From positions 220,507-284,506 of the forward strand of contig NZ_QQAV01000008.1 of the NCBI RefSeq assembly GCF_003350475.1: 64,000 nucleotides of DNA, read 5' to 3'. Shown here in pieces: positions 31,454 to 40,277 of the stretch. The stretch is from Pseudacidovorax intermedius. GTDB lineage: Bacteria > Pseudomonadota > Gammaproteobacteria > Burkholderiales > Burkholderiaceae_C. Position numbers and translations under genes: made by a program. Under the pieces are notes generated by a model. The model was not told the DNA's origin and did no database searches. It was given only the letters and a program-made list of their open reading frames with translations. The number at the start of each line of letters is the position of its first letter. Position 1 is the first letter of the stretch.

Positions 31454-33226
31454 ATGGCCTCACTCATCGCCATTGCCGCCAGCCAGGCCGGCCCCGCCCA
31501 CAGCTTCATGCTGGGCGAGGTGCTGGCCGACGCCGCCCGCCAGCTCGGGCACGACCTGAAGCTGCAGGTGCAGAGCTCGCTCGGCACCCAGGGCAAGCTC
31601 TCGCCCGCCGAACTCGCCCAGGCCTCGGCCGTCATCGTGGCGGCCGATGCCGGTGCCGCGGTGGACCGCCGCGCGTTGCCCGCCGGCCGCGTGCTGGACG
31701 TGGCGCCCGACGCCGTGTTCCGCGATGCCGGGGCCGTGCTGCGCCAGGCGCTGGCCCTGGCCGGCGCGCCGGCTTCGGCGCCTGTGGCTGCGGCGCCCGT
31801 GGCAGCCGCTGCAGCAAAGCCGCTGAAGATCGTCGCCATCACCTCCTGCCCCACCGGCGTGGCCCACACCTTCATGGCCGCCGAGGCGCTGGAGCAGGGT
31901 GCCAAGGCCCTGGGCCACCAGATCCAGGTGGAGACGCAGGGCTCGGTCGGCGCGCAGAACACGCTGGGCGCCCAGGCCATCGACGAGGCCGACCTGGTGC
32001 TGATCGCCGCCGACACCCAGGTGGACCGCAGCCGCTTCGCCGGCAAGCGGCTGCATTCCTCCGGCACCAAGGCCGCCATCCACGATGCGCAGGGCCTGAT
32101 CGCCAAGGCGCAGGCCGAGGCCGCCGTCTGGGGCGGGGAGGGCGCGGCTGCTTCGGCTGCTGCCGGTGCCGCGGCCGGTGCCAAGCCCGCGGGCAAGGTG
32201 GCGGCCACCGGGCCGTACAAGCACCTGATGACCGGCGTCTCCTTCATGCTGCCCTTCGTGGTGGCGGGCGGCCTGCTGATCGCGCTGGCCTTCGCGCTGG
32301 GCGGCATCTATGTCTACGACGACGCGCACAAGGGCACGCTGGGCTGGACGTTGTTCCAGATCGGCGCCAAGGGCGGCTTCGCGCTGATGGTGCCGGCGCT
32401 GGCGGGCTACATCGCTTTCTCCATCGCCGACCGGCCGGGCATCGCGCCCGGCATGATCGGCGGCCTGCTGGCGGGCACCGTGGGCGCGGGCTTCCTGGGC
32501 GGCATCGCGGCGGGCTTCATCGCCGGCTATTCGGTGAACGCGCTCAACCGCTGGATCCGCCTGCCGCGCGGGCTGGAGGGGCTGAAGCCGGTGCTGATCC
32601 TGCCGCTGCTGGGTGCGGCCATCACGGGCGTGGCCATGATGCTGGTCATCGGCCAGCCGGTGGCGGCCATCATGGCGGCGCTGACCGACTGGCTGAAGGG
32701 CATGCAGACCAGCAGCGCCGTGCTGCTGGGCATCACGCTGGGCGCCATGATGGCGGCCGACATGGGCGGGCCGATCAACAAGGCGGCCTACGTGTTCTCC
32801 ACCACGCTGATCGCCTCGGGCGTGGCCACGCCGATGGCCGCCGCCATGGCCGCCGGCATGGTGCCGCCGCTGGGCATCGCGCTGGCCTGCCGCTTGTTCG
32901 CCAGCCGGTTCACGCCCGATGAGCGCGAGGCCAGCAAGGCCGCCGCGGTGCTGGGCCTGGCCTTCATCACCGAGGGCGCGATTCCCTATGTGGCGCGCGA
33001 TCCGCTGCGCGTGATCCCGGCCTGCGTGCTGGGCTCGGCCACTGCCGGTGCGTTGTCGATGATGTGGGGCATCGCCCTGCAGGCGCCGCATGGCGGGGTG
33101 TTCGTGCTGGCCATTCCCAATGCGGTCAACCATGTCGTCCTGTATGCGCTGGCCATCCTGATCGGCAGTGTGGTGACGGCGCTGGCGCTGGGTGCCTTCA
33201 AGAAGAAGGTGGTGGTGGCGACCTGA
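31454..33226 (+). CDS. fruA: Fructose-specific PTS enzyme IIB'BC
   Basis: A 590-residue membrane permease that imports and phosphorylates fructose. An N-terminal degenerate IIB' domain (about 1-100) has no active cysteine; an Ala/Pro linker leads to the functional IIB domain (about 120-220) with Cys132 in AITSCPTGVAHTFMAAEAL. The IIC domain from about 255 has eight or more hydrophobic segments and MGGPINKAAYVFS, ITEGAIPYV and APHGG(V)FV motifs. AGGAG precedes the ATG. It is the last gene of the operon and is followed by a strong terminator. Confidence 0.93.
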   Translation: MASLIAIAASQAGPAHSFMLGEVLADAARQLGHDLKLQVQSSLGTQGKLSPAELAQASAVIVAADAGAAVDRRALPAGRVLDVAPDAVFRDAGAVLRQALALAGAPASAPVAAAPVAAAAAKPLKIVAITSCPTGVAHTFMAAEALEQGAKALGHQIQVETQGSVGAQNTLGAQAIDEADLVLIAADTQVDRSRFAGKRLHSSGTKAAIHDAQGLIAKAQAEAAVWGGEGAAASAAAGAAAGAKPAGKVAATGPYKHLMTGVSFMLPFVVAGGLLIALAFALGGIYVYDDAHKGTLGWTLFQIGAKGGFALMVPALAGYIAFSIADRPGIAPGMIGGLLAGTVGAGFLGGIAAGFIAGYSVNALNRWIRLPRGLEGLKPVLILPLLGAAITGVAMMLVIGQPVAAIMAALTDWLKGMQTSSAVLLGITLGAMMAADMGGPINKAAYVFSTTLIASGVATPMAAAMAAGMVPPLGIALACRLFASRFTPDEREASKAAAVLGLAFITEGAIPYVARDPLRVIPACVLGSATAGALSMMWGIALQAPHGGVFVLAIPNAVNHVVLYALAILIGSVVTALALGAFKKKVVVAT

Positions 33227-33252
33227 TTCAGCGCACACCGCCTTCCGCCGCC

Positions 33253-33290
33253 GGCGGGCCTGTGCATGCGCGGGCCCGCCGCTTTTTTTT
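33253..33290 (+). terminator. Rho-independent terminator of fruBKA
   Basis: GGCGGGCC (33253-33260) pairs with GGCCCGCC (33273-33280) around a 12-nt loop, and T8 follows at 33283-33290. Confidence 0.92.
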
Positions 33291-33332
33291 GCGCGCTAAG
33301 CTGCGCCGCCTGATTTCCAAGGAGAGCCATCC

Positions 33333-34175
33333 ATGAGTGCTGCGAAGGACATGCGCCTGACCCTCAGCCGCGACACCAGACTGTGCATGTCGCTGTCGGG
33401 CCGGCCGAGCAACTTCGGCACCCGGCTGCACAACCACCTGTACCAGGCGCTGGGCCTGGACTATGTCTACAAGGCCTTCGCCACCACCGACCTGCCGGCC
33501 GCCATCGGCGGCGTGCGCGCTCTGGGCGTGCGGGGCTGCGCGGTGTCCATGCCCTTCAAGGAGGCCTGCATCCCGCTGCTGGACGAGTTGACGCCCTCGG
33601 CCGAGCGGCTGCAGTCGGTCAACACCATCGTCAACACCGACGGGCGACTGGTGGCCTACAACACCGACTACATCGCCGTGGCGGCCCTGCTGAAGTCGCA
33701 TGGTGTGTCGCCTGGCACGCCCTTCGTGCTGCGCGGCAGCGGCGGCATGGGGCGGGCAGTGGCGGCGGCGCTGGTCGACCATGGCCTGGGCCCCGGCACG
33801 CTGGTGGCGCGCAACACCGATAGCGGCCGGGCCGTGGCCGATCTGCATGGCCTGAAGTGGCAGCCCGAGTTGCCTGCAGAGGCACCGGGCGCGGTGCTGG
33901 TCAACGTCACGCCGCTGGGCATGGCGGGCGCACCGGAGTCGGAGGCGCAGGCCTTTCCCGATGCGCTGATCGCCGCGGCGGCCTGGGTGTTCGACGTGGT
34001 GGCGCTGCCGTCGGAGACCCCGCTGGTGCGTGCCGCGCGCCGCCTGGACCGGCCGGTGATCACCGGTGAGGAAGTCATGGTGCTGCAGGCGGTGGAGCAG
34101 TTCGCGCTCTACACCGGCGTGCGACCGGATGCGGCACGGGTGGCCGAGGCGGCGGCCTTCGCACGCGCGGGCTGA
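33333..34175 (+). CDS. Shikimate dehydrogenase-like protein, HI0607/SdhL type
   Basis: A 280-residue member of the shikimate/quinate dehydrogenase superfamily closest in motifs to HI0607 (SdhL). The substrate domain begins MRLTLSRDTRLCMSLSGRPSNFGTR; the motifs VSMPFKEACIP (catalytic Lys), SVNTIVN and AYNTDYIA follow. The Rossmann domain has GSGGMGRAVAAAL. The canonical NTDG is NTDY here, as in that subfamily. These proteins have low shikimate activity and their true substrate is uncertain. The gene stands alone between two terminators. Confidence 0.83.
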   Translation: MSAAKDMRLTLSRDTRLCMSLSGRPSNFGTRLHNHLYQALGLDYVYKAFATTDLPAAIGGVRALGVRGCAVSMPFKEACIPLLDELTPSAERLQSVNTIVNTDGRLVAYNTDYIAVAALLKSHGVSPGTPFVLRGSGGMGRAVAAALVDHGLGPGTLVARNTDSGRAVADLHGLKWQPELPAEAPGAVLVNVTPLGMAGAPESEAQAFPDALIAAAAWVFDVVALPSETPLVRAARRLDRPVITGEEVMVLQAVEQFALYTGVRPDAARVAEAAAFARAG

Positions 34176-34199
34176 GCGGCGCTGCGTTGTGCCGCACAC

Positions 34200-34231
34200 G
34201 AAGAAACGGCCTCCGCGGAGGCCGTTTCTTC
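34200..34231. terminator. 32-nt perfect palindrome, probable bidirectional terminator
   Basis: The sequence is fully self-complementary over 32 nt, from GAAGAAACGGCC to GGCCGTTTCTTC with CCGCGG at its centre. It sits between the convergent SdhL-like and hsp20 genes and gives a pyrimidine-rich 3' arm on either strand, although without a long T tract. Confidence 0.65.
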
Positions 34232-34267
34232 ATGGGGCGCCTCAAGCGCCCGTGTGCACCTCGAGGC

Positions 34268-34642
34268 TCAGGCGATGCTCAGCTGCGTGACCTTGCTCAC
34301 CGGCGCCAGGCGGGCCAGCTTCAGGGTCAGCACGCCGTTCTCCAGCTTGGCTTCGCTGGCGCCCGCGTCGATCTCCTGCGGCAGCTCGTAGGCGGCCTTG
34401 TACTGGCGCTTGGCCTCGGGGCGGGTCTCGATGCGCACCACCTGGCCTTCGATGCCCACGCCCAGGTCTTCGCGGGCGATGCCGGGCACGTCCAGGCTCA
34501 GGGTCCAGCCCTGCTCGGTGCTTTCGACCTGAACGCCGCGGGCGGCCGGGAAGAAGGCGTCGTTGACGAAGCGCTCGAAGCCGCGGTCGAAGCTGCGGGG
34601 CGAAGCGAGGGCGGCGGAACGGATGGCGGGTGCGAACAACAT
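34268..34642 (-). CDS. Small heat-shock protein, Hsp20/alpha-crystallin family
   Basis: A 124-residue ATP-independent holdase. The alpha-crystallin domain runs from about residue 35 (VQVESTEQGWTLSLDVPGIAREDLGVGIEGQVVRI) to ENGVLTLKLARL, with the A-x-x-x-n-G-V-L-T-L signature intact. The N-terminal arm is short and there is almost no C-terminal extension or I-x-I tail, so large oligomers may be weak. A sigma-32-like promoter and two leader hairpins lie upstream. Confidence 0.9.
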   Translation of the reverse strand: MLFAPAIRSAALASPRSFDRGFERFVNDAFFPAARGVQVESTEQGWTLSLDVPGIAREDLGVGIEGQVVRIETRPEAKRQYKAAYELPQEIDAGASEAKLENGVLTLKLARLAPVSKVTQLSIA

Positions 34643-34645
34643 GTG

Positions 34646-34694
34646 CTTTCTCCTGTCTGAAAGAAGGTCGATTCAGGGGCGCACCATGCGCCCC
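34646..34694 (-). promoter_or_regulatory. Two-hairpin 5' UTR of hsp20, possible RNA thermometer
   Basis: In the leader, a GC-rich hairpin (GGGGCGCA/TGCGCCCC, 3-nt loop, 34676-34694) precedes a weak one (CTTTC/GAAAG, 34646-34663) that contains the AGGAG ribosome binding site in its loop and 3' arm. A strong 5' hairpin followed by a labile one masking the SD is the general layout of heat-shock RNA thermometers. The second stem is only 5 bp. Confidence 0.35.
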
Positions 34695-34733
34695 TTACAC
34701 TGCGCGGCCTTTCAGTCGTGAGTGCCGCTTGAG

Positions 34734-34765
34734 GCCTATCTAGGCGCCTCCAGACGGCTTTCAAG
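34734..34765 (-). promoter_or_regulatory. Candidate sigma-32 promoter of hsp20
   Basis: Minus-strand CTTGAAA (34765-34759) is a perfect heat-shock -35. The -10, CCTAGATAGG after about 14 nt, is only a partial match to CCCCATnT. The start would be near 34727, giving an 85-nt leader. Confidence 0.5.
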
Positions 34766-34768
34766 AGC

Positions 34769-36052
34769 ATGTCCCAGACCTTTATTTCTCGCCGTCGCGT
34801 CTTGAAAAGCGGCGCTGCGGCGCTATGTGCATCGACCCTCGGCGGCCTGGTGCGCGCGCAGGGTGGCCAGCCCATCCGGCTGGCCCTGGTCGAGAGCCTC
34901 AGCGGCCCCTTCGCCAACACCGGCGAGGCCGTCTTCCGCAATCTTCTGTGGGCCGTGGAGCGCGTCAACGCGCGCGGCGGCATCGCGCTGCCGGGCGGTG
35001 CCCGCCCGCTGCAGCTGGACCGCTACGACAGCAAGGGCCAGACCGAAGAGGCCCTGTCGGCGCTGCGTTCCGCCATCGACAACGGCGCGCAGGCGGTGCT
35101 GCAGGGCAATTCCTCCGCCACCGCGGCGGCCATCCTCGATGCGGTGGACAAGCACAACGAACGCGATCCGCGCCGGCGGCTGCTCTTCCTCAACTATTCG
35201 GCGGTGGACCCGATCCTCACCAACGAGCGCTGCAGCTACTGGCACTTCCGCTTCGACGCGCATGCCGACATGCGCATCGCCGCGCTGATGGCCGTCTTCA
35301 AGGATGACCGCGCCGTGGGCAGCGCCTACCTGATCGGCCAGGACTACAGCTTCGGCCAGGCTGTGCTGCGCGAGAGCCGCCGGCGCATCGCCGAGTTGCG
35401 GCCCGACGTGCGCATCGTGGGCGAAGAGCTGCACCCCATGGGCAAGGTCAAGGACTTTGCGCCCTATGCCGTGAAGATCAAGGCCAGCGGCGCGCAGGCC
35501 GTGTTCACCGGCAACTGGGGCAACGACCTGACGCTCCTGGTCAAGGCGGCGCGCGAGGTGGGCTTCGAGGGCAAGTTCTACACCTTCTATGGCAACGCCC
35601 TGGGCGCGCCGGCTGCGCTGGGCGAGGCTGGCGTGGGCAAGGTGATCGCGGTGGCGGACTGGCTGCCCAACGTGCCGACGCCGGAGTCGGCGGCCTTCTA
35701 CCGCAGCTTCCGGTCGCGCTTTCCGAACCCGGCGGACGACTATGTGCACATGCGCATGCAGCTGATGATCGAGGCGCTGGCGCAATCCATCGTCCAGGCC
35801 GGCAGCACCGAGGCGGCGGCCGTCGCTGCAAAGCTGGAGAACGCCAGGGTGTCGCTCGCCGGCCGCAGCGGCCGCATGCGCGCCGCGGACCACCAGTTCC
35901 AGCAGCCGCTGGTCGTGGGCCTGATGGACCGCCAGGGCACGCCGGGCGTGGCCTTCGACGTCGAGGGCTCGGGCTACGGCTTCCGCGTCATCAAGGACAT
36001 CGCGCCCGAACAGGCCGAGCTTCCGACAACCTGCCGCATGCAGCGGCCCTGA
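34769..36052 (+). CDS. Branched-chain amino acid-type ABC substrate-binding protein (LivJ-like), orphan
   Basis: A 427-residue periplasmic binding protein of the LivJ/Peripla_BP_6 family. A Tat-like signal (SRRRVLKSGAAALCASTLGGLVRAQ, described in two parts: twin Arg at 8-10, cleavage near residue 31) precedes two lobes with RLALVESLSGPFANTGEAVFRN and AYLIGQDYSFGQAV. There are no permease or ATPase genes nearby, so its transporter must be elsewhere or it serves a sensory role. It lies 14 nt before the aminotransferase gene, which suggests co-transcription. The ligand is unknown. Confidence 0.85.
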   Translation: MSQTFISRRRVLKSGAAALCASTLGGLVRAQGGQPIRLALVESLSGPFANTGEAVFRNLLWAVERVNARGGIALPGGARPLQLDRYDSKGQTEEALSALRSAIDNGAQAVLQGNSSATAAAILDAVDKHNERDPRRRLLFLNYSAVDPILTNERCSYWHFRFDAHADMRIAALMAVFKDDRAVGSAYLIGQDYSFGQAVLRESRRRIAELRPDVRIVGEELHPMGKVKDFAPYAVKIKASGAQAVFTGNWGNDLTLLVKAAREVGFEGKFYTFYGNALGAPAALGEAGVGKVIAVADWLPNVPTPESAAFYRSFRSRFPNPADDYVHMRMQLMIEALAQSIVQAGSTEAAAVAAKLENARVSLAGRSGRMRAADHQFQQPLVVGLMDRQGTPGVAFDVEGSGYGFRVIKDIAPEQAELPTTCRMQRP

Positions 36053-36066
36053 TCCCGAGGACACCC

Positions 36067-37230
36067 ATGCGCCAAGCCATCGACAACCTCGAAGCCTCCA
36101 AGATCCGTGAAGTCGCCAATGCCGGCATGGGCCGCAGCGACGTGCTGGCCTTCTGGTTCGGCGAGAGCGACGAGGTCACGCCGGAGCCGGTGCGCCGCGC
36201 CGCCATCGACTCCATCGAGCGCGGCGAGACCTTCTACGCCCACAACCTGGGCCTGCCCGAACTGCGCGAGGCCATCGCGCGCTACAGCTCGCGGCTGCAC
36301 CCGGCCGTGGGCATGGAGCGCATCGCCGTCACCTCCGGCGGCGTCAGCGCGCTCATGATCGCCGTGCAGGCGCTGGTGGATGCCGGCGACGAGGTGGTGG
36401 CCGTGACGCCCGTCTGGCCCAACCTGACGGCGCAGCCCGCCATCCTGGGCGCCACGGTGCGCTGCCTGCCGCTGCAGCCCGTCGACGGCGACTGGACGCT
36501 GGACCTGGACGCGCTGCGCGCCGCGGTGACGCCGGCCACGCGCCTGCTGATCCTGAACGCGCCCAACAACCCCACCGGGTGGACGCTGACCCGCGACGAG
36601 CAGCAGGCCATCCTGGACCACTGCCGCGCCACCGGCACCTGGATCCTGGCCGACGAGGTCTACGAGCGCCTCTACTACGCGGGCGACACCGCCAACGGCT
36701 GCGCGCCCAGCTTCCTGGACATCGCCACCGCCGACGACCGGCTCGTGGTGGCGCACAGCTTCTCCAAGAGCTTCCTCATGACCGGCTGGCGCCTGGGCTG
36801 GCTGGTGGTGCCGCCGATGCTGCTGGATGCCGTGGGCAAGCTGATCGAGTTCAACACCTCCTGCGCCAGCGTGTTCAGCCAGCGCGCCGGCATCGCCGCC
36901 CTGGCGCACGAGGCGGAGATCACGCCACGGGTGGTGGCCCACCTGCAGTCCTGCCGCGACACGCTGGTGCCGCTGCTGCAGCGCCTGCCGGGCCTAAAGG
37001 TGTCGGCCGCCAAGGGCGGCATGTACGCCTTCTTCCAGGTCGAGGGCGCGGCCGATTCGCTGGCGCTGGCCAAGCGCCTGGTGACCGAAGCCGGCCTGGG
37101 CCTGGCGCCCGGCAATGCCTTCGCGCCCGAGGCGCAGGGCTGGCTGCGCTGGTGTTTCGCCTCGCGGGACACCGGCCGGCTGGTGCAGGGCGTGGAGCGG
37201 CTTTCGGGCTGGCTGACCAGAAACTGCTAG
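36067..37230 (+). CDS. Class I/II PLP-dependent aminotransferase
   Basis: A 387-residue fold-type I aminotransferase of the aspartate aminotransferase superfamily. Motifs are [56 protein letters not shown] and the PLP-lysine motif [15 protein letters not shown]; a C-terminal arginine pocket region ([13 protein letters not shown]) is present. It follows the LivJ-like gene by 14 nt. The substrate is not assignable from sequence; a paired amino-acid or keto-acid ligand for the two proteins is a guess. Confidence 0.88.
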   Translation: MRQAIDNLEASKIREVANAGMGRSDVLAFWFGESDEVTPEPVRRAAIDSIERGETFYAHNLGLPELREAIARYSSRLHPAVGMERIAVTSGGVSALMIAVQALVDAGDEVVAVTPVWPNLTAQPAILGATVRCLPLQPVDGDWTLDLDALRAAVTPATRLLILNAPNNPTGWTLTRDEQQAILDHCRATGTWILADEVYERLYYAGDTANGCAPSFLDIATADDRLVVAHSFSKSFLMTGWRLGWLVVPPMLLDAVGKLIEFNTSCASVFSQRAGIAALAHEAEITPRVVAHLQSCRDTLVPLLQRLPGLKVSAAKGGMYAFFQVEGAADSLALAKRLVTEAGLGLAPGNAFAPEAQGWLRWCFASRDTGRLVQGVERLSGWLTRNC

Positions 37231-37258
37231 AATTTCAAGGCTTTGCGCGTTGCAAAGC
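37228..37258 (+). promoter_or_regulatory. Candidate rpsO promoter -10 and leader hairpin
   Basis: TAGAAT (37228-37233) overlaps the aminotransferase stop codon. Just downstream GCTTTGC pairs with GCAAAGC across a 5-nt loop (37240-37258), at or near the 5' end of a 130-nt rpsO leader. No clear -35 was found. Confidence 0.4.
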
Positions 37259-37369
37259 TCCACGGCACCCCCGGTTCCAGGGAGTGCCGCAAGTCAACAA
37301 CCCCGCGCCACGGCCACGCGTCTCAACCCCGCAGGCCGCCTCAGGTCGGGAATCACAGGACACATCATC

Positions 37370-37636
37370 ATGATTTCTTTCGAAAAGAAGGCCGAGGTCG
37401 TCAAGGCCAATGCCCGCGCTGCTAACGACACCGGCAGTCCCGAAGTGCAGGTCGCCCTGCTGACGGCTCGCATCAACGAGCTGACCCCCCACTTCAAGCA
37501 GCATGCCAAGGACCACCACGGTCGCCGCGGCCTGCTGCGCATGGTGAGCCGCCGCCGCAAGCTGCTGGACTACCTGAAGTCCAAGGACGCCGAGCGCTAC
37601 ACCGCCCTGATCGCCAAGCTGGGCCTGCGCAAGTAA
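37370..37636 (+). CDS. rpsO: 30S ribosomal protein uS15
   Basis: An 88-residue protein matching uS15 throughout, with [44 protein letters not shown] and [13 protein letters not shown]. It binds the central domain of 16S rRNA. The ATG at 37370 yields the usual short N-terminus; longer readings are leader sequence. A terminator and then pnp follow, the standard bacterial arrangement. Confidence 0.97.
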   Translation: MISFEKKAEVVKANARAANDTGSPEVQVALLTARINELTPHFKQHAKDHHGRRGLLRMVSRRRKLLDYLKSKDAERYTALIAKLGLRK

Positions 37637-37654
37637 GCCGCTTCGCATCGCACG

Positions 37655-37689
37655 AACGCCTGAGTTAGCCCGCTAGCTCAGGCGTTTTT
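37655..37689 (+). terminator. Rho-independent terminator between rpsO and pnp
   Basis: ACGCCTGAG (37656-37664) pairs with CTCAGGCGT (37677-37685) and the stem can extend inward through TTAGC/GCTAG. It is followed by T5. Confidence 0.9.
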
Positions 37690-37724
37690 AACTTCGGAGA
37701 CCGCAGAACGGATCGAAGCTGTGT

Positions 37725-37764
37725 CATTCCAACAGGCCCCTTGCGCAAGGGCCCCGCTGGAATG
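37725..37764 (+). promoter_or_regulatory. Long hairpin in the pnp leader, candidate RNase III/PNPase autoregulation site
   Basis: CATTCCA (37725-37731) pairs with TGGAATG (37758-37764), enclosing a second stem (GGCC and CCCTTGC with GCAAGGG and GGCC, one bulge). It lies after the rpsO terminator and 78 nt before the pnp start. In E. coli a double-stranded pnp leader is cut by RNase III and then used by PNPase to repress itself; this structure is in the equivalent place. Confidence 0.6.
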
Positions 37765-37842
37765 GCATCGTGTTCCGCACCTGCACTCCGCCACCCGCGG
37801 GCCGGCCTCGACGCCGGCACCGCACCACCCAAGGAGCAGAGC

Positions 37843-40197
37843 ATGAGCCTCTTCAACAAAGTCACCAAGTCCTTCCAGTGGGGCGACAAGACCGTCGTCA
37901 TGGAAACCGGCGAGATCGCCCGCCAGGCCACCGGCGCCGTGCTGGTGGACATCGACGGCACCGTGGTGCTGGCCACCGTCGTCGCCTCCAAGTCGGCCAA
38001 GCCCGGCCAGGACTTCTTCCCGCTGACCGTCGACTACATCGAGAAGACCTACGCCGCCGGCAAGATCCCCGGCAGCTTCTTCAAGCGCGAAGCCAAGCCC
38101 AGCGAACTCGAGACGCTGACCAGCCGCCTGATCGACCGCCCGATCCGGCCGCTGTTCCCCGAAGGCTTCCTGAACGAAGTGCACGTGGTCATCCACACGC
38201 TGTCGCTCAACCCTGAAGTCGACGCCGACATCGCCGCCATGATCGCCGTGAGCGCCGCCCTGTCGGTCTCGGGCATTCCGTTCAGCGGCCCCATCGGCGC
38301 CGCGCGCGTGGGCTACATCAACGGCCAGTATGTGCTGAACCCGGGCAAGACCGCCCGTGCCGACTCGCAGATGGATCTGGTGGTCGCCGGTACCGAAGCC
38401 GCCGTGCTGATGGTCGAATCCGAAGCGCTGCAACTGTCCGAAGAGATCATGCTGGGCGCCGTGGTCTTCGGCCACGAGCAGGGCAAGATCGCCATCGAGG
38501 CCATCCACCAGCTGACCCGCGAAGCCGGCAAGCCGCTGTGGACCGAGAACGGCACCTGGGCGCCCGAAGCCAAGGACGAGGCCTTCGAATCCAAGATCAA
38601 GGGCCTGGCCGAAGAGAAGCTGCGTGCCGTCTACCAGATCCGCAGCAAGCAGGCCCGCACGCAGGCCCTGCGTGAAGCCAATGCCAGCGTCTTCGAGGCA
38701 CTGAAGGCCGAAGGCGCCGAGTTCGACGCCGGCAAGGTCAGCGACCTGCTGTTCGCCATCGAGGCCAACATCGTGCGCAGCCAGATCCTGCAGGGCGAGC
38801 CCCGCATCGACGGCCGCGACACGCGGACCGTGCGCCCCATCGAGATCCGCAACAGCGTGCTGCCGCGCACCCACGGCTCGGCCCTGTTCACCCGCGGCGA
38901 GACGCAGGCGCTGGTCGTGACCACCCTGGGCACCGAGCGCGACGCGCAGCGCATCGACGCGCTGGCCGGCGAGTTCGAGGACCGCTTCCTGTTCCACTAC
39001 AACATGCCTCCCTTCGCCACCGGCGAAGTGGGCCGCATGGGCTCCACCAAGCGCCGCGAAGTGGGCCATGGCCGTCTGGCCAAGCGCGCCCTGGTGGCCG
39101 TGCTGCCGCAGAAGGACGAGTTCCCCTACACCATCCGCGTGGTCAGCGAGATCACCGAATCCAACGGCTCCTCGTCGATGGCCTCGGTGTGCGGCGGCTG
39201 CCTGTCGATGATGGACGCCGGCGTGCCGCTGAAGGCGCACGTGGCCGGCATCGCCATGGGCCTGATCAAGGACGGCAACAAGTTCGCCGTGCTGACCGAC
39301 ATCCTGGGCGATGAAGATCATCTGGGCGACATGGACTTCAAGGTGGCCGGCACGACCAACGGCATCACCGCCCTGCAGATGGACATCAAGATCCAGGGCA
39401 TCACCAAGGAAATCATGCAGGTCGCCCTGGCCCAGGCCAAGGAAGCGCGCATGCACATCCTGGGCAAGATGCAGGACGCCATGGGCGAGGCCAAGGCCGA
39501 GATCTCGTCCTTCGCGCCCAAGCTCTACACGATGAAGATCAACCCCGAGAAGATCCGCGACGTGATCGGCAAGGGCGGCGCCACCATCCGCGCGCTGACC
39601 GAAGAGACCGGCTGCCAGATCAACATCGAGGAAGACGGCACCATCACCATCGCGGCGACCGACGCCGCCAAGGCCGACGTGGCCAAGCAGCGCATCGAGC
39701 AGATCACGGCGGAAGTCGAGATCGGCAAGATCTACGAAGGCCCGGTCACCAAGATCCTGGACTTCGGCGCGCTGATCAACCTGCTGCCCGGCAAGGACGG
39801 CTTGCTGCACATCAGCCAGATCGCCCATGAGCGTGTCGAGAAGGTCACCGACTACCTGAGCGAAGGCCAGATCGTGAAGGTCAAGGTGCTCGAGACCGAC
39901 GACAAGGGCCGCGTGAAGCTGTCGATGAAGGCCCTGGCCGAGCGTCCGGCCGGCATGCCCGAGTTCGGCGATCGCCCGCCGCGCGAAGACCGTGGCGATC
40001 GTCGCGAGCGTGGTGATCGCGGCGACCGTGGTGATCGCCGTGACCGTCCGCCGCGCGAAGAGCGCCAACCGCGCGCGGAGCCCGGCAACAGCCAGGAGCC
40101 CACGGCTGACGCGGCGGCCGCAGCGGCGGCACAACAGCAGCAGGCCGCACCGCAGGGTGCCCAAGGCGGCGCCCAGGGGCCCGAGCAGCAAGGCTGA
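37843..40197 (+). CDS. pnp: Polyribonucleotide nucleotidyltransferase
   Basis: A 784-residue phosphorolytic 3'-5' exoribonuclease of the degradosome. Two RNase PH domains (about 8-230 and 315-540), a KH domain with [17 protein letters not shown] (about 563-600) and an S1 domain (about 625-695) are in the normal order, with [13 protein letters not shown] and [10 protein letters not shown] active-site regions. The start is the ATG after AAGGAG giving [11 protein letters not shown]. The C-terminal ~85 residues are an Arg/Asp/Gly-rich repeat followed by an Ala/Gln tail, longer than in E. coli. Confidence 0.96.
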   Translation: MSLFNKVTKSFQWGDKTVVMETGEIARQATGAVLVDIDGTVVLATVVASKSAKPGQDFFPLTVDYIEKTYAAGKIPGSFFKREAKPSELETLTSRLIDRPIRPLFPEGFLNEVHVVIHTLSLNPEVDADIAAMIAVSAALSVSGIPFSGPIGAARVGYINGQYVLNPGKTARADSQMDLVVAGTEAAVLMVESEALQLSEEIMLGAVVFGHEQGKIAIEAIHQLTREAGKPLWTENGTWAPEAKDEAFESKIKGLAEEKLRAVYQIRSKQARTQALREANASVFEALKAEGAEFDAGKVSDLLFAIEANIVRSQILQGEPRIDGRDTRTVRPIEIRNSVLPRTHGSALFTRGETQALVVTTLGTERDAQRIDALAGEFEDRFLFHYNMPPFATGEVGRMGSTKRREVGHGRLAKRALVAVLPQKDEFPYTIRVVSEITESNGSSSMASVCGGCLSMMDAGVPLKAHVAGIAMGLIKDGNKFAVLTDILGDEDHLGDMDFKVAGTTNGITALQMDIKIQGITKEIMQVALAQAKEARMHILGKMQDAMGEAKAEISSFAPKLYTMKINPEKIRDVIGKGGATIRALTEETGCQINIEEDGTITIAATDAAKADVAKQRIEQITAEVEIGKIYEGPVTKILDFGALINLLPGKDGLLHISQIAHERVEKVTDYLSEGQIVKVKVLETDDKGRVKLSMKALAERPAGMPEFGDRPPREDRGDRRERGDRGDRGDRRDRPPREERQPRAEPGNSQEPTADAAAAAAAQQQQAAPQGAQGGAQGPEQQG

Positions 40198-40213
40198 TCG
40201 GCCTTGACCCGAG

Positions 40214-40248
40214 GCCGGCAGACCACCTCGCGTGGCCTGCCGGCTTTC
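40214..40248 (+). terminator. Rho-independent terminator after pnp
   Basis: GCCGGCAG (40214-40221) pairs with CTGCCGGC (40237-40244), with an inner CCAC/GTGG stem, followed by TTTC. The short T run makes it moderate. Confidence 0.7.
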
Positions 40249-40277
40249 GTCCATCACTGCCCTGAACAGGAGATCGC

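Noticed and set aside
37678-40257. An 859-codon open frame opposite pnp
   Set aside because: It is a mirror frame of a fully conserved PNPase gene, rich in Val/Asp/Leu/Gly repeats with no recognisable fold.
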